A DNA stretch of 64,000 nt, from contig CM065377.1 in assembly GCA_033060915.1 (NCBI GenBank), forward strand, positions 35,276,683 to 35,340,682, read 5' to 3'. Made by a program: the position numbers and the translations under genes. This stretch comes from Euryodendron excelsum. Taxonomy: Eukaryota > Streptophyta > Magnoliopsida > Ericales > Pentaphylacaceae. Of the stretch, positions 22,145-35,125 are shown one piece after another. The notes under the pieces were generated by a model that was not told where the DNA came from, did no database searches, and saw only the letters and a program-made list of their open reading frames with translations. The stretch's first letter is position 1. Each line of letters starts with the position of its first letter.

Positions 22145-24178
22145 TGTCACACCCCTAACCCAATTAGACATTAATTATGTCACATTAGGTGAGACGTGAT
22201 CGCACAGGTCACCGTACCTGCGAACGACACCTTAACCCATACTCAAAAAATAAAAGAACGCAGCGGAATAAATAATACAATGAGAAAAATATAATAAACT
22301 CTCCAAAGGAATACATTACCACTGGAAAATAATCAACATCCTTTCACAAAATTCTTTACCATTATACAAAGTTAAAACATAATACCAAACCCAACGTCTA
22401 TATAAAATTACAACCATGAAACTGAAAGTAAGACAATGGAGCTGTCCCAAGCCCCGTGACTAGACATCCTGACATCGACATGATTGCCACCACGGCAAGA
22501 ACCAAGACTGCAGTGAACCAAACCGTCATCTCCAAGTTACCTGTCAAGACAGTCTGTGTGGGTGTGAGCTAATTGTCAACATGCTCACGACAGATAATCA
22601 AACTCATAAAGAATGATAATAAGCACTCAAATGCATACAGGTAGAAATGATTAATATATATCTATCTCATGGATGTCTCAATGCAATGCATGTATCACCC
22701 ACATGTGCGCGCAATTTTAGATAACGTTGGCCCAATATATCGATGGCGCGTTATCAAGGAATGCCCACCGTGGCACCCCTAGGCTAGTCCACCGTGACTA
22801 AGCCTTGGTTAACCCACCGTGGTTAACTCTCTCCAGTGCAATGCAAGGCATACAATATGAATGGTATGCAATGCCACCATGTATATAAAATCATCAATGT
22901 CTCCACAGAACTTCTCATATAATACCAATTTCACCTCATATATAAACACCTTCAACACCTCATATGCATTCACCACCATTATACATATAAAAATACACAA
23001 TGCATTTAACATGAATAAGATTATCTCAAAATCTCACAATTCCACAATTAATACCAAGATAGATAATAACATAAGCAATATATATATATTCACTTCTATA
23101 TGAATAAGATTATCCTATGATCCCACCTGTCACCGCACACACACTATGTCAAAGATCACTTCGGGGTTGACGTTGAAGGATCTTGCTCTCCGTTAGCTCC
23201 TATCACCACAACCATATTAGTTTAGGAAACTCAATGTATACTCCGATAATCATAGCTATAATGTCTACACAAACAAGTTATAACACTGAAATTATACATT
23301 AGAACTACTATATGCTAATCTCAATCACACTCCCCCAATGTAAAGCTAGAGTTGAAAAATACCAAAATACATCAAGTCCTCTAATCTGCCAAAACTGACA
23401 CAGGCTTCATAATCTGGACATAACTTCGTGGGCTTATGCCCAAAAATTCTAAAACTTTAGAAATACCAACTAGACATATCAAAGAGTATCCAGACCAAAT
23501 TGTACATTTTTTGAACATGCCTAAGTATTTATTTGGTATTTGCAAATACAGGGCAGTGCTGCAGAAACTCGAATTCAGCAGTAAATAGTCTATCTTTGAT
23601 AAATTAATAACATAGGTAAACGACATCTAAATGATCTGAAATTTGGTACAGATTATCATCAACCTTTATCCTAGATACAGTAAAAATTTCATAATTTTTG
23701 GGCTACTCTAACTTGGTCGAATTCTCTGTTAAACCAGAGGTTACAGATCTGGGCATCAAAAATCTGCAGGGACAGTCCCATTTCAAAAATCCACCATAAT
23801 TCGAAATTACAACATTTTTAAGTGAATCCAAAGCCCAAATGATCCTCATAACTCTAAATTACAGTGTTCAAAAATTCAGCCACAAATAAAATTTTTAGCT
23901 AGGTCGAAATGTCTCTAAACAGTAACATTTTCATAGAGAATACTCTGTTAGGGCTGTCATGGGTGATTCTAAGTTTTTACCATGGAAGATCTCACCTCCA
24001 TCCTCTTCCTTCCATGGCATGACTCATACAACATGTAATAATTAGAGAAAATAAGATGAAACAAGCATGATACTCACCTTAGATGAGGAAAACAAAGTGT
24101 AAGAAAGCTTCCTTAGATTTTTCCCCTCTTTTCTTCTTCTTCCTCTTTTCCACCGATTGCTCCTTCTCTCTTCAAGCT

Positions 24179-24217
<39 letters not shown>

Positions 24218-24676
24218 ATAATGGCAGCTATCTTTCCTCTCTTCTCCCTCCCATCATGCTAACCACTCACCCCCCACCATTCTTGTTTTTTTTCCTTCTT
24301 TTTTCTTCCTTTTCTTTCTTCATTTGCCTCCTTGTCCCCCTTTGTCATCTTCCTCTCTTTCTCTCCACCGACACCCTCCCCTCCTCTCAATTAACTTCAA
24401 TATAACATAATAATATATATCTCCCCCCCCCCCCCCCTTAGGTATTTTATACACCCACTTATTATATTTTAGGTATTTTATACATCTACTTATTATACTC
24501 ACTCACCAATGTTTCACCATTTAACCATTTAACTTACCACTAATAAAATGATACAAGTGGCACACACAATTTATAATTAACCATGCAATATATGTAAATT
24601 AAATTAAATAAACTAATTTAACTACGTTTACGATGCAATTCAACTAATTATAAAAATATGAGATTAGGGTTTCACA
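22145..24676 (-). repeat. Gyp-1 3' LTR (left copy)
   Basis: 2532 bp, from TGTCACACCC to GGTTTCACA on the plus strand. It holds a CT microsatellite (about 24179-24218) and a C homopolymer (about 24424-24437). Open frames such as 22809-23012 or 24157-24405 are repeated in the other LTR and are not genes. Confidence 0.95.
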
Positions 24677-24690
24677 ACTCTTCCCCCCTT
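24677..24690 (-). other. Gyp-1 polypurine tract
   Basis: The minus strand reads AAGGGGGGAAGAGT directly before the 3' LTR start TGTGAAACCC. It is the expected plus-strand primer and fixes the LTR edge at 24676. Confidence 0.85.
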
Positions 24691-24719
24691 AAAGAATTTC
24701 GTCCCGAAATTCCCTTACC

Positions 24720-25805
24720 TCATGCAAATAGATATGGATATTGTTTTTGCATTTTCTCTTCACTCTCCCATGTAGCTTCTTCCACTGCATGGCTTCTCCA
24801 CAGTACTTTCACCAACGAAATTACCTTGTTGCGAAGTACTTGATTCCTTCGATCTAATATCTGAACCGGCTCCTCAACATAACTCAAATCATCTGCTAAC
24901 TCAACTGGTTGGTGAACCAATACATGTGACGGATCTGACACATACTTCCTTAACATAGATACATGGAAAACATTATGTAGCTTCGCCATTTCTGGAGGTA
25001 AATCCAACCTGTAAGCCACAACACCAACTCTTTCCACAATAGTATACGGTCCAATGTATCTTGGATTCAATTTACCTTTCCTTCCAAATCTCAGAACGCC
25101 TTTCCATGGAGAAACTTTAAGAAACACTTGGTCTCCCACCTTGAACTCAAGTTCACGCCGTCGGTTATCCGCATAACTTTTCTGTCTGCTCTGTGCCGCC
25201 TTCAAATGCTCTTGAACTATTTTGATTTTCTCAGTTGTGTCTTGGATCATCTCTGGGCCCAGCAACTGTCTTTCACCTACTTCAGTCCAACATACCGGAG
25301 TTCTACATCTTCTACCATACAATGCTTCAAACGGTGCCATACCAATGCTAGATTGATAACTATTGTTATATGCAAATTCCATCAAAGTAATGTAATCTCC
25401 CCAACTACCTTTGAAATCAAGCATACAAGCTCGCAACATATCTTCCAAAGTCTGGATAGTTCTTTCAGATTGTCCGTCTGTCTGAGGATGAAAGGCCGTA
25501 CTAAACTTCAATGATGTACCCATAGCTTGCTGAAGACTCAACCAAAATCTCGACGTAAACCTTGGATCTCTGTCCGAAACTATCGATACTGGTGTTCCAT
25601 GCAGTCTGACAATCTCTTTCACATATAACTTGGCATATTGATCCAATGTATACGTAACTTTTACTGGAAGAAAATGAGCTGACTTGGTCAATCTGTCCAC
25701 AATAACCCATACAGAATCATGCCCACTAGGAGTTTTCGGTAATCCCACCACAAAATCCATAGTGATATGCTCCCATTTCCATTGGGGTATCGAGAGAGGT
25801 TGCAA
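24720..25805 (-). CDS. Gyp-1 integrase core and chromodomain-like tail
   Basis: A 361-residue frame begins [28 protein letters not shown], where MDF holds the first catalytic Asp. [13 protein letters not shown] holds the second and [18 protein letters not shown] holds the Glu, so the D,D35E triad is intact. Then come [14 protein letters not shown] and [11 protein letters not shown] (GPY/F region). The tail [27 protein letters not shown] matches the chromodomain-like C-terminus of Tekay/Del elements. The ATG start is an internal one. This part belongs to the polyprotein of 25688-29332 and is out of frame with it because of a 2-bp insertion within 25817-25822 (GTCTCT where the related Gyp-2 has no extra CT). 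Confidence 0.9.
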   Translation of the reverse strand: MQPLSIPQWKWEHITMDFVVGLPKTPSGHDSVWVIVDRLTKSAHFLPVKVTYTLDQYAKLYVKEIVRLHGTPVSIVSDRDPRFTSRFWLSLQQAMGTSLKFSTAFHPQTDGQSERTIQTLEDMLRACMLDFKGSWGDYITLMEFAYNNSYQSSIGMAPFEALYGRRCRTPVCWTEVGERQLLGPEMIQDTTEKIKIVQEHLKAAQSRQKSYADNRRRELEFKVGDQVFLKVSPWKGVLRFGRKGKLNPRYIGPYTIVERVGVVAYRLDLPPEMAKLHNVFHVSMLRKYVSDPSHVLVHQPVELADDLSYVEEPVQILDRRNQVLRNKVISLVKVLWRSHAVEEATWESEEKMQKQYPYLFA

Positions 25806-28800
25806 TAATCCCGCCGGTCTCTTTGATGCTCAGCTTTTACCTGTTGGCAAGTTAAACATTTTGCCACAAATTCAGCAATATCCCTCTTCATACCTGACCA
25901 CCAGTATATCTCCCGAAGATCTCTGTACATCTTGGTGCTTCCCGGATGCATAGCATATAGTGAGTGATGCGCCTCCTCCAGAATTTCATTCTTTAAAGCT
26001 GGATGATTAGGTATACAAAAGCGATTTCCCAACTTCAAAGTACCATCATCAAGAATAGAGAAATTGGTGCTCACCTTCTCCATCACTTCTTGTCTAATCT
26101 TCATCAATTGCTCATCCTGCATTTGAAGTTCCCGAATTCGATCAAGTAATAATGGTCTCACCCGAAAATGAGCTAACATGACACCCATACTTTTCTGTTC
26201 AAACTCCACTCCCAAGGAAGTCATTTCCGCATACAATTCTGCCCGATAACATCGCATGCAAGCCAGTCTACTTGAAGACTTCCGACTTAAGGCATCAGCC
26301 ACTACATTGGCTCTTCCCGGATGGTAATGAATCACACATTCGTAGTCTTTAATTAGTTCCATCCATCTTCTCTGTCGTGCATTCAAATCTCGTTGAGTAA
26401 ATAGATACTTCAAGCTTTGGTGATCTGTATAAATTTCACAAGGTTCCCCATACAAATAATGCCTCCATATCTTCAATGCAAATACTACAGCTGCCAACTC
26501 CAAGTCATGAATAGGATAGTTCCTTTCATGTGTCTTCAACTGTCTTGATGCATAAGCGACCACCCTTCCTCGCTGCATTAGAACACACCCCAACCCTTGA
26601 TGTGAAGCATCGCTATACACCACAAAGTCTCCCTTCCCGAAAGGAATTGTTAATACCGGTGCTGAAGTCAGCTTGGTCTTCAACTCCTTGAAACTACGTT
26701 CACAATCAACTGTCCACACGAATGCCACATTCTTGCGAGTTAATTGTGTCAAAGGAACGGCAATCGATGAAAAACCCTGTATAAATCTCCGATAGTAACC
26801 TGCTAATCCCAGAAAACTTCTAACCTCAGAGACATTCTTTGGTTGTTCCCAATTCATAATAGCCTCAATTTTTCGTGGATCAACATTAATGCCCTGAGCA
26901 GATATCACATGCCCCAAAAACACTACCTCATTAAGCCAAAATTCACACTTGCTGAACTTAGCATATAATTGCTTATTCCGCAAAGTTTGCAATACAAGTC
27001 TCAAATGATTCTCATGCTCTTCTTGACTACGAGAATATATCAATATATCATCAATAAAGACAATCACAAAAGAATCAAGAAAAGATCGAAATACCCGGTT
27101 CATTAAATCCATGAAGATAGCAGGTGCATTAGTCACTCCGAATGGCATCACCAAAAATTCATAATGACCATATCGAGTACGAAATGCGGTTTTTGGTACA
27201 TCACTGTCTTTTACTTTCAATTGATGATATCCAGATCTCAAATCAATCTTTGAAAACACTGCAGCTCCTTGCAATTGATCAAACAAATCATCAATCCGAG
27301 GCAAAGGATATCTGTTCTTTACAGTAACCTGATTCAATTGTCGGTAATCAATACACAATCTCATGGTGCCATCCTTTTTCTTCACAAACAACACTGGTGC
27401 TCCCCATGGCGATACACTTGGCTGAATGAATCCCTTATCACACAAGTCTTGCAATTGAAGTTTCAACTCCCGCAATTCGGATGGTGCCATTCTATACGGT
27501 GAAATTGAAATTGGTGTTGTTCCTGGTAACAAGTCAATAGAAAACTCCACCTCTCTGTCTAGTACCACCCCTGGAAGCTCATCTGGAAAAACATCCAAAA
27601 AGTCTCGAGCCACAGGAATATCAGATAACTTTAGTTCTGATTTGGTAGTGTCAACTATATGTGCAAGATACCCTTTACATCCTTTTTGCAACAACTTCTT
27701 AGCTTTTAAAGCTGATATCAAACAAGTTGAAACTACATCTCTTTCCCCTTGGAATCGAAATTCTACTTCATTCGGCAGTCTAAAAACAACTTCTTTCTTA
27801 AAGCAATCAATAGATGCATGATACGAAGATAACCAATCCATCCCCAATATCAAATCAAAGTCATGAATAGCTAATGGAATCAGGTCAACTGCCAACTCAT
27901 TACCCCCAATCTTCACCACACAATCTTTATATACCCTGTCTACTACTATCACATCTCCCACCGGTGTAGACACAAGTAAAGGTTGTGACAATGAACTACA
28001 TGGTCGATCCAAATGCATACTAAATGCAATAGAAACAAATGAATGTGTAGAACCCGGATCTAACAACACATATGCCTCTTTATCAAGTATAAATAACATA
28101 CCTGTCACAACATTAGGAGTAGCCTGCACATCTCTCATCGTCATGGCATAAACCCGTGCCTGAGTGTGAGGTTCTGGTGTCATAGCTGGCCCCTGTTGAG
28201 CAACCCCCATTGTTCCCCTGTCTCCGCTCGCCACATTACCTACTGATGATGCTGCCGCAAGATTCCGAGGACAATTTCGTGCTATGTGACCCGACTGTCC
28301 ACACTGATAGCACTTATCGCTCCATGGCACTGGACAATCTCTCACAATATGCCCCTCAGTCCCACATCGGTAGCAAATGATGCCCCCAGTGCTACTCCCC
28401 AAAGGTCTTGAACTGGTAGACCTTCCCGGTGGTCTCGAAGCTGCTCGACCCCTAGAACTTCCTGTACTTCTCGCATTATTAAATCGTGAACCACCCGATC
28501 CAAGATTAAATTGTACCCGTCCTTGGTCCACAGTTGGAGCAGATTCTGAAGGTCTCTGTCGTGAAGTACCAGATCCGGAATCAAATCTCCCCTTCTTAAA
28601 TTGTTCTTGTCGCCCAGTCATCTCTTTCACATCCAATTCTACAATCTTGGCTTTGTTCACTAGGTCCCCATATCTAGTGATTTCAAATGCAGAAACCCGA
28701 GACCGGATTGACAACTCTAGTCCCTGTTGAAACCTCCTACACTTAGCACCTTCAGTACGCACCAAGTCAGGTGCAAATCGAGACAAAGCCGTGAACTGCT

Positions 28801-29332
28801 CTTCATATTCTCCCACTGACATTTTGCCTTGCTTTAGAAGAATGAATTCTTGCTCTTTCTGATAACGGTAAATAAGGGGAAAGTACTGATCATTAAATAC
28901 ATCCACAAAGCGTTGCCACGTGATCAGTAGTCCTCCAGGTTGAGCATTTTCCATTCGTCTCGTGGCTTCCCACCAGTTCCGTGCCTCACCTCTTAGCATG
29001 AATGTGGATAAGGATAGCTTTTGTTCATCAGCAATCCCCATCACTTCAAATATAGTTTCCAGCTTCCTTAACCATTCCTCAGCTATTAATGGATCAGTCG
29101 CTCCCATAAATTCTGGCGGACTTAGCTTCATAAATTGCTCATGTAAAGTTGTACTCCTTGGCGCCGATCTTGCCACCTGAGCTTCCATATATTGTGCCAT
29201 TAAATTTGCAAGTCGGTCGGTTGCATCAAGTTGATTCTGAATATGGGGTCCATGCTCTCCTTGCTCCACACCCCTGACTGACGCTGCTGAATCATCCCCT
29301 TCCATTGCTCTAGCTGAATCCCTTTGTGCCAT
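25688..29332 (-). CDS. Gyp-1 polyprotein: gag, protease, RT, RNase H, integrase N-terminus
   Basis: The frame can be read from 29431, but the likely start is the Met at 29332 ([14 protein letters not shown]). Counting from 29431: gag domain about residues 100-275 ([36 protein letters not shown]); two CCHC knuckles about 352-390 ([28 protein letters not shown]); protease about 455 ([12 protein letters not shown], with DPG for the textbook DSG); RT about 677-870 ([46 protein letters not shown]); RNase H about 937-1040 ([27 protein letters not shown]); and the integrase zinc finger about 1160-1200 ([11 protein letters not shown] … CLTCQQ). From about 25820 downwards the frame is wrong and ends 20-40 residues later. 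One frameshift is the only visible defect. Confidence 0.93.
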   Translation of the reverse strand: MAQRDSARAMEGDDSAASVRGVEQGEHGPHIQNQLDATDRLANLMAQYMEAQVARSAPRSTTLHEQFMKLSPPEFMGATDPLIAEEWLRKLETIFEVMGIADEQKLSLSTFMLRGEARNWWEATRRMENAQPGGLLITWQRFVDVFNDQYFPLIYRYQKEQEFILLKQGKMSVGEYEEQFTALSRFAPDLVRTEGAKCRRFQQGLELSIRSRVSAFEITRYGDLVNKAKIVELDVKEMTGRQEQFKKGRFDSGSGTSRQRPSESAPTVDQGRVQFNLGSGGSRFNNARSTGSSRGRAASRPPGRSTSSRPLGSSTGGIICYRCGTEGHIVRDCPVPWSDKCYQCGQSGHIARNCPRNLAAASSVGNVASGDRGTMGVAQQGPAMTPEPHTQARVYAMTMRDVQATPNVVTGMLFILDKEAYVLLDPGSTHSFVSIAFSMHLDRPCSSLSQPLLVSTPVGDVIVVDRVYKDCVVKIGGNELAVDLIPLAIHDFDLILGMDWLSSYHASIDCFKKEVVFRLPNEVEFRFQGERDVVSTCLISALKAKKLLQKGCKGYLAHIVDTTKSELKLSDIPVARDFLDVFPDELPGVVLDREVEFSIDLLPGTTPISISPYRMAPSELRELKLQLQDLCDKGFIQPSVSPWGAPVLFVKKKDGTMRLCIDYRQLNQVTVKNRYPLPRIDDLFDQLQGAAVFSKIDLRSGYHQLKVKDSDVPKTAFRTRYGHYEFLVMPFGVTNAPAIFMDLMNRVFRSFLDSFVIVFIDDILIYSRSQEEHENHLRLVLQTLRNKQLYAKFSKCEFWLNEVVFLGHVISAQGINVDPRKIEAIMNWEQPKNVSEVRSFLGLAGYYRRFIQGFSSIAVPLTQLTRKNVAFVWTVDCERSFKELKTKLTSAPVLTIPFGKGDFVVYSDASHQGLGCVLMQRGRVVAYASRQLKTHERNYPIHDLELAAVVFALKIWRHYLYGEPCEIYTDHQSLKYLFTQRDLNARQRRWMELIKDYECVIHYHPGRANVVADALSRKSSSRLACMRCYRAELYAEMTSLGVEFEQKSMGVMLAHFRVRPLLLDRIRELQMQDEQLMKIRQEVMEKVSTNFSILDDGTLKLGNRFCIPNHPALKNEILEEAHHSLYAMHPGSTKMYRDLREIYWWSGMKRDIAEFVAKCLTCQQVKAEHQRDRRDYCNLSRYPNGNGSISLWILWWDYRKLLVGMILYGLLWTD

Positions 29333-29507
29333 TCTTTCTGTCACCAAATCAGGATAAGTACAACATATATAATATATAAACCGCACATTTCTTAACGACC
29401 TAACCAACACCGACAACACCCTACAGTTCACTGCACTCTAGACACCAACTCTATACTATAGCTTTAGTATAGGCTATGAAACACATGTCTGTCTAATACA
29501 AACCATA

Positions 29508-29520
29508 GCTCTGATACCAA
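29508..29520 (-). other. Gyp-1 primer-binding site
   Basis: The minus strand reads TTGGTATCAGAGC two bases inside the 5' LTR end. This is complementary to initiator tRNA-Met, as usual for chromoviruses. Confidence 0.9.
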
Positions 29521-29522
29521 GC

Positions 29523-31558
29523 TGTCACACCCCTAACCCAATTAGACATTAATTATGTCACATTAGGTGAGACGTGATCGCACAGGTCACCGTACCTGCG
29601 AACGACACCTTAACCCATACTCAAAAAAATAAAAGAACGCAGCGGAATAAATAATACAATGAGAAAAATATAATAAACTCTCCAAAGGAATACATTACCA
29701 CTGGAAAATAATCAACATCCTTTCACAAAATTCTTTACCATTATACAAAGTTAAAACATAATACCAAACCCAACGTCTATATAAAATTACAACCATGAAA
29801 CTGAAAGTAAGACAATGGAGCTGTCCCAAGCCCCGTGACTAGACATCCTGACATCGACATGATTGCCACCACGGCAAGAACCAAGACTGCAGTGAACCAA
29901 ACCGTCATCTCCAAGTTACCTGTCAAGACAGTCTGTGTGGGTGTGAGCTAATTGTCAACATGCTCACGACAGATAATCAAACTCATAAAGAATGATAATA
30001 AGCACTCAAATGCATACAGGTAGAAATGATTAATATATATCTATCTCATGGATGTCTCAATGCAATGCATGTATCACCCACATGTGCGCGCAATTTTAGA
30101 TAACGTTGGCCCAATATATCGATGGCGCGTTATCAAGGAATGCCCACCGTGGCACCCCTAGGCTAGTCCACCGTGACTAAGCCTTGGTTAACCCACCGTG
30201 GTTAACTCTCTCCAGTGCAATGCAAGGCATACAATATGAATGGTATGCAATGCCACCATGTATATAAAATCATCAATGTCTCCACAGAACTTCTCATATA
30301 ATACCAATTTCACCTCATATATAAACACCTTCAACACCTCATATGCATTCACCACCATTATACATATAAAAATACACAATGCATTTAACATGAATAAGAT
30401 TATCTCAAAATCTCACAATTCCACAATTAATACCAAGATAGATAATAACATAAGCAATATATATATATTCACTTCTATATGAATAAGATTATCCTATGAT
30501 CCCACCTGTCACCGCACACACACTATGTCAAAGATCACTTCGGGGTTGACGTTGAAGGATCTTGCTCTCCGTTAGCTCCTATCACCACAACCATATTAGT
30601 TTAGGAAACTCAATGTATACTCCGATAATCATAGCTATAATGTCTACACAAACAAGTTATAACACTGAAATTATACATTAGAACTACTATATGCTAATCT
30701 CAATCACACTCCCAATGTAAAGCTAGAGTTGAAAAATACCAAAATACATCAAGTCCTCTAATCTGCCAAAACTGACACAGGCTTCATAATCTGGACATAA
30801 CTTCGTGGGCTTATGCCCAAAAATTCTAAAACTTTAGAAATACCAACTAGACATATCAAAGAGTATCCAGACCAAATTGTACATTTTTTGAACATGCCTA
30901 AGTATTTATTTGGTATTTGCAAATACAGGGCAGTGCTGCAGAAACTCGAATTCAGCAGTAAATAGTCTATCTTTGATAAATTAATAACATAGGTAAACGA
31001 CATCTAAATGATCTGAAATTTGGTACAGATTATCATCAACCTTTATCCTAGATACAGTAAAAATTTCATAATTTTTGGGCTACTCTAACTTGGTCGAATT
31101 CTCTGTTAAACCAGAGGTTACAGATCTGGGCATCAAAAATCTGCAGGGACAGTCCCATTTCAAAAATCCACCATAATTCGAAATTACAACATTTTTAAGT
31201 GAATCCAAAGCCCAAATGATCCTCATAACTCTAAATTACAGTGTTCAAAAATTCAGCCACAAATAAAATTTTTAGCTAGGTCGAAATGTCTCTAAACAGT
31301 AACATTTTCATAGAGAGAATACTCTGTTAGGGCTGTCATGGGTGATTCTAAGTTTTTACCATGGAAGATCTCACCTCCATCCTCTTCCTTCCATGGCATG
31401 ACTCATACAACATGTAATAATTAGAGAAAATAAGATGAAACAAGCATGATACTCACCTTAGATGAGGAAAACAAAGTGTAAGAAAGCTTCCTTAGATTTT
31501 TCCCCTCTTTTCTTCTTCTTCCTCTTTTCCACCGATTGCTCCTTCTCTCTTCAAGCTT

Positions 31559-31592
<34 letters not shown>

Positions 31593-32055
31593 CTCTCTCT
31601 ATAATGGCAGCTATCTTTCCTCTCTTCTCCCTCCCATCATGCTAACCACTCACCCCCCACCATTCTTGTTTTTTTTCCTTTCTTTTTCTTCCTTTTCTTT
31701 CTTCATTTGCCTCCTTGTCCCCCTTTGTCATCTTCCTCTCTTTCTCTCCACCGACACCCTCCCCTCCTCTCAATTAACTTCAATATAACATAATAATATA
31801 TATCTCACCCCCCCCCCTAGGTATTTTATACACCCACTTATTATATTTTAGGTATTTTATACATCTACTTATTATACTCACTCACCAATGTTTCACCATT
31901 TAACCATTTAACTTACCACTAATAAAATGATACAAGTGGCACACACAATTTATAATTAACCATGCAATATATGTAAATTAAATTAAATAAACTAATTTAA
32001 CTACGTTTACGATGCAATTCAACTAATTATAAAAATATGAGATTAGGGTTTCACA
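29523..32055 (-). repeat. Gyp-1 5' LTR (right copy)
   Basis: 2533 bp, matching 22145-24676 nearly base for base. Differences I can see are indels only: one extra A in an A run near 29628, two fewer C near 30714, a GA repeat near 31315, and length changes in the CT and C tracts (31560-31601, 31806-31818). It would carry the promoter for the element on the minus strand; I could not fix its TATA box with confidence. Confidence 0.95.
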
Positions 32056-32697
32056 AAGAACATCTTCAATCCATTCTAGATGAATTATCTTCATTTTAAT
32101 CACTTGTAGAGCTCTTCCATCATCATTGCTTCATCCATTGATCCAAGTCTTCTTCAAAATCTTCAAGAGAGCTTCCAAGACTTAAGATCTTCATTTCTTC
32201 ATTTGATTTTCTATTCTTCTTTGAACATCTTCATTTCTAGATTTATTCTAGAATTCTTCAATCAATATAACTTCTTCATAGACTTCAACAACTCTTCCAA
32301 GACAACTTTCCAAGACTTGTGAGTTCTTCCATACCTTTAAGACATCTTCGAATCTTACAAGAAAGCTTCCATGTCTTTGAGTTGGTCTCTTCTTTTTTCA
32401 TTCTTGCAAGATATCTTTAAGTCTATAAAGTCTCTAATCTTTTCAATCAAGACTTTGAGCATTTTCATTCTTCTTCCTTGACATTCATTTTCTTCATTCT
32501 CTTATAAGATCTCCACTTGTTGAATATGCCACACCTTTATTCTTACCAACCTTTTTTCTAATATTTGCATCACAAATCCTCTATTATGATAAGCTTCAAG
32601 TCAAGATCTAATTAATAATTAATCTGCACACTAAGTGAAATTACTAGATCATTATATCATGTTTTGTTTTCATCAAAATCAAGACATTGACTCAACA
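32056..32697 (-). mobile_element. Cop-1 5' LTR, outer part
   Basis: It continues the LTR interrupted by Gyp-1 after the duplicated AAGAA. It ends on the plus strand with ATTGACTCAACA at 32697, the outer border of Cop-1. 32550-32697 corresponds to 4243-4390 in the other LTR. The next bases are CCTTC (candidate target-site duplication; the partner is outside the window). Confidence 0.85.
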
Positions 32698-32985
32698 CCT
32701 TCTTCCCTTTCTTTCTCTCTCCTTCTCTCAATCGGTTGATGTGTGTATGTCTATGGGTGTATGTGTGTGTTGTATATATAAGATGATACACATGGGAAAT
32801 AATCCCATGTGTCTCACCCTATAGGCTTAAGTTATAACATGACTTTTAATTGGTCAACTTGACCCAAATGCACATTAGAATGATATGAAATTTAAAGAAA
32901 CACATAAATAAGAAAATTAATGGGTTTAGGGTACTACAGGAAATTATCCCATGTGTCTCACCTTATAGGCTTAAGTTACAACATG
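32698..32985 (-). mobile_element. Gyp-2 3' LTR remnant, rearranged
   Basis: About 240 bp of LTR end (to CTACA at 32938) is followed by a second copy of an LTR segment: 32938-32985 repeats 32793-32840 (shared CCCATGTGTCTCACC and TATAGGCTTAAGTTA). Directly after that comes the integrase C-terminus. The chromodomain tail and polypurine tract are missing. The left side was cut by insertion of Cop-1. Confidence 0.6.
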
Positions 32986-35125
32986 ATACTGTGGACTTAA
33001 CAATCCATTCAATAATCTCGTAAGGCCCAATATACCGTGGACTTAACTTACCCTTCTTCTTGAATCTTATAACCCTTTCTAAGGAGATACTCGTAAGAAT
33101 ACTCGATCACCCTTTTCAAACTCTAAATTCCTTCTTCGGTTGTCAATATAACTCTTTTGTCTACTTTAAGCCATTTTCATCTTGTCCTGAATAATTTTAA
33201 TTTTGTCAGCAGTAACTTGAACAATTTCTAGATCTAATAGTTTATTTCTCCAACTTCACTCCAATAAACTGGAGTTCTACACCTTCTGCCATATAAAGTT
33301 TCATACGGGGCCATTTCTATAGTAGCTTGGTAACTATTATTTTAAGCACACTCTATCAATGGCAAATGAGTATCTCAATTACCTTGAAACTCTAATACAC
33401 AAGCTCATAGTATATCCTTAAGAGTTTGAATAGTACGTTCTGACTGTCCATCTATCTGAGGATGAAAAGCAGTACTGAATTTTAAAGAAGTTCCCATAGA
33501 ATGTTGCAAACTTGGCCAAAATTTAAAAGTAAACAGGGGATCTTTATCAGAAACAACAGACACAAGTGTACCATGTAGCCTAATGATTTCATCAACAAAA
33601 TTGGGCATATCTATCAAGACTAAAGGATGCCTTAATAGGAAGAAAATGAGCAAATTTAGTTAATCTATCCACAATCGCCCAAATAGAGTCATGCCCTCTT
33701 TGAGTACGAGGCAAACCTGATATGAAATCCATAATAATGTGTTCTCACTTGCACTCAGGAATTGGTAAGGGTTATAGAAGACCAGCTGGGCGTTGGTGTT
33801 TAGCCTTAACTTGTTTATATACTAAACACTTAGCTACAAAATCTGCTATTTCTCGTTTCATTCCCATCAACCAATAATGTTCACGCAAATCACGATACAA
33901 TTTGGTACTTCCTAGATGCATAGCATAAGCTGAACTGCGAGCCTCTTCAAGAATCTTTCTTTTCAAGTTTGTATCATTCGGAACACACCAACCAAGTCCC
34001 AAACATCATCTGCTTTGACAACAAAATCTGTTAGGGCACCACTTTTCACTTCCTCTTTAATCTTCATTAACTGTAGATCTAAATTTTGAGTCTCCTGAAT
34101 TCTATCCACAAGTAATGGTTTCAAAGTAAGAGTAGCTAATAAAGCTATAATATCTCTCACTGCTAAATCAACTGTTATGGATTTTAAATCAGCAAATAGA
34201 TTTGTTCGAATAACTCGAAGATGTGCCAAACTCCCTGAAGACTTTCTGCTCAAAGTATCTATTACCACATTAACTTTTCCAAGATGATAATTTATAGTAC
34301 AAGCATAATCCTTAATTAACTTTATTCATCTTTGCTGCCTCAAGTTCAATTCTTTTTTGTGTAAACAAATATTTCAAACTCTGATGATCAGTAAAGATTT
34401 CACAAGTCTCACCATAAAGATAGTGCCTTCATAATTTCAGTGCAAATACAATAGTTACTAACTCAAGATCATGTGTAGGATAATTACGTTCATGAGTCTT
34501 CAATTGCCTAGATGTATATGCCACTACCTTTCCATGCTGCATCAGTACACAACCCAATCTTTGATGAGATGCATCACTGTAAATCACAAACCCTCCATTT
34601 TCCAAAAGGAATAGTTAACACAGATGTTGAAACTAGTCTGTTCTTCAATTCTTGAAAACCTATCTTACATCGATTTGTCCATTCAAATTTCACTTCTTTT
34701 CTTGTTAATTGAGTCAAAGGCATAACAATAGTAGAGAATCCCTGTACAAAATGACGATAATATCCTGCTAAGCCCAAGAAACATCAAACTTCAGGCACAT
34801 TAGTTGGCCTTTCCCAGTTTATAACTTCTTTAACCTTCTTAGGATCAACAAGAATGCTATCACTGGAGATTACATAGCCCAAGAATACCACACTATTCAA
34901 CCAAAATTCAGATTTGTTCAACTTACCATACAATTGCATTTCTCTCAAAGTTTGTAGCATAATATACAAATGTTCTTTATGTTCTTCCCTTGTAGGGAAA
35001 TCAGTTTTAGAATTCAATTGATGGTATCTAAAGCATAGATTAATCTTTGAGAATACTCTTGCACCCTGTAACTGATCAAATAAATCATCAATACAGGGCA
35101 AAGGATACTTATTCCTTATAGTCAC
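32986..35125 (-). pseudogene. Gyp-2 RT, RNase H and integrase pseudogene
   Basis: Decayed pol of a Tekay/Del-like element related to Gyp-1. Pieces, in element order: RT start 34784-35125 ([24 protein letters not shown]), RNase H lead-in 34574-34777 (GLAGYYRHFVQGFSTI), 33963-34268, the integrase zinc-finger region 33772-34002 (LGSTKLYRDLREHYW, with one finger Cys changed to Tyr: CLVYKQ) and integrase core 33405-33653 ([18 protein letters not shown]). Near 35005 a deletion joins YHQL to an EEHKEHL segment, removing about 56 codons including the RT FIDD active site. Many stops and frameshifts occur. Confidence 0.88.

Larger units (their letters stand above)
22145..32055 (-). mobile_element. Gyp-1, complete Ty3/gypsy chromovirus (9911 bp)
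   Basis: A complete minus-strand element: LTRs 22145-24676 and 29523-32055, polypurine tract at 24677-24690, polyprotein 24720-29332, and PBS at 29508-29520. It is flanked by AAGAA at 22140-22144 and 32056-32060, a perfect 5-bp duplication. It inserted into the 5' LTR of Cop-1. The two LTRs are almost identical, so the insertion is recent. Domain order gag, zinc knuckles, protease, RT, RNase H, integrase and a C-terminal chromodomain-like tail puts it in the chromoviruses, probably Tekay/Del. Confidence 0.95.

Noticed and set aside
22809..23626. Small frames duplicated at 30188-31003
   Set aside because: Both sets lie inside the Gyp-1 LTRs. Identity reflects LTR duplication, not gene conservation.
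24157..24405. Leu/Ser/Phe-rich frame resembling a membrane protein (also 31462-31788)
   Set aside because: It is encoded by the CT microsatellite and pyrimidine-rich LTR sequence, and the reading frame changes between the two LTRs.
25128..29180. Plus-strand frames opposite the Gyp-1 polyprotein
   Set aside because: They are shadows of the minus-strand coding sequence, which has all the motifs.
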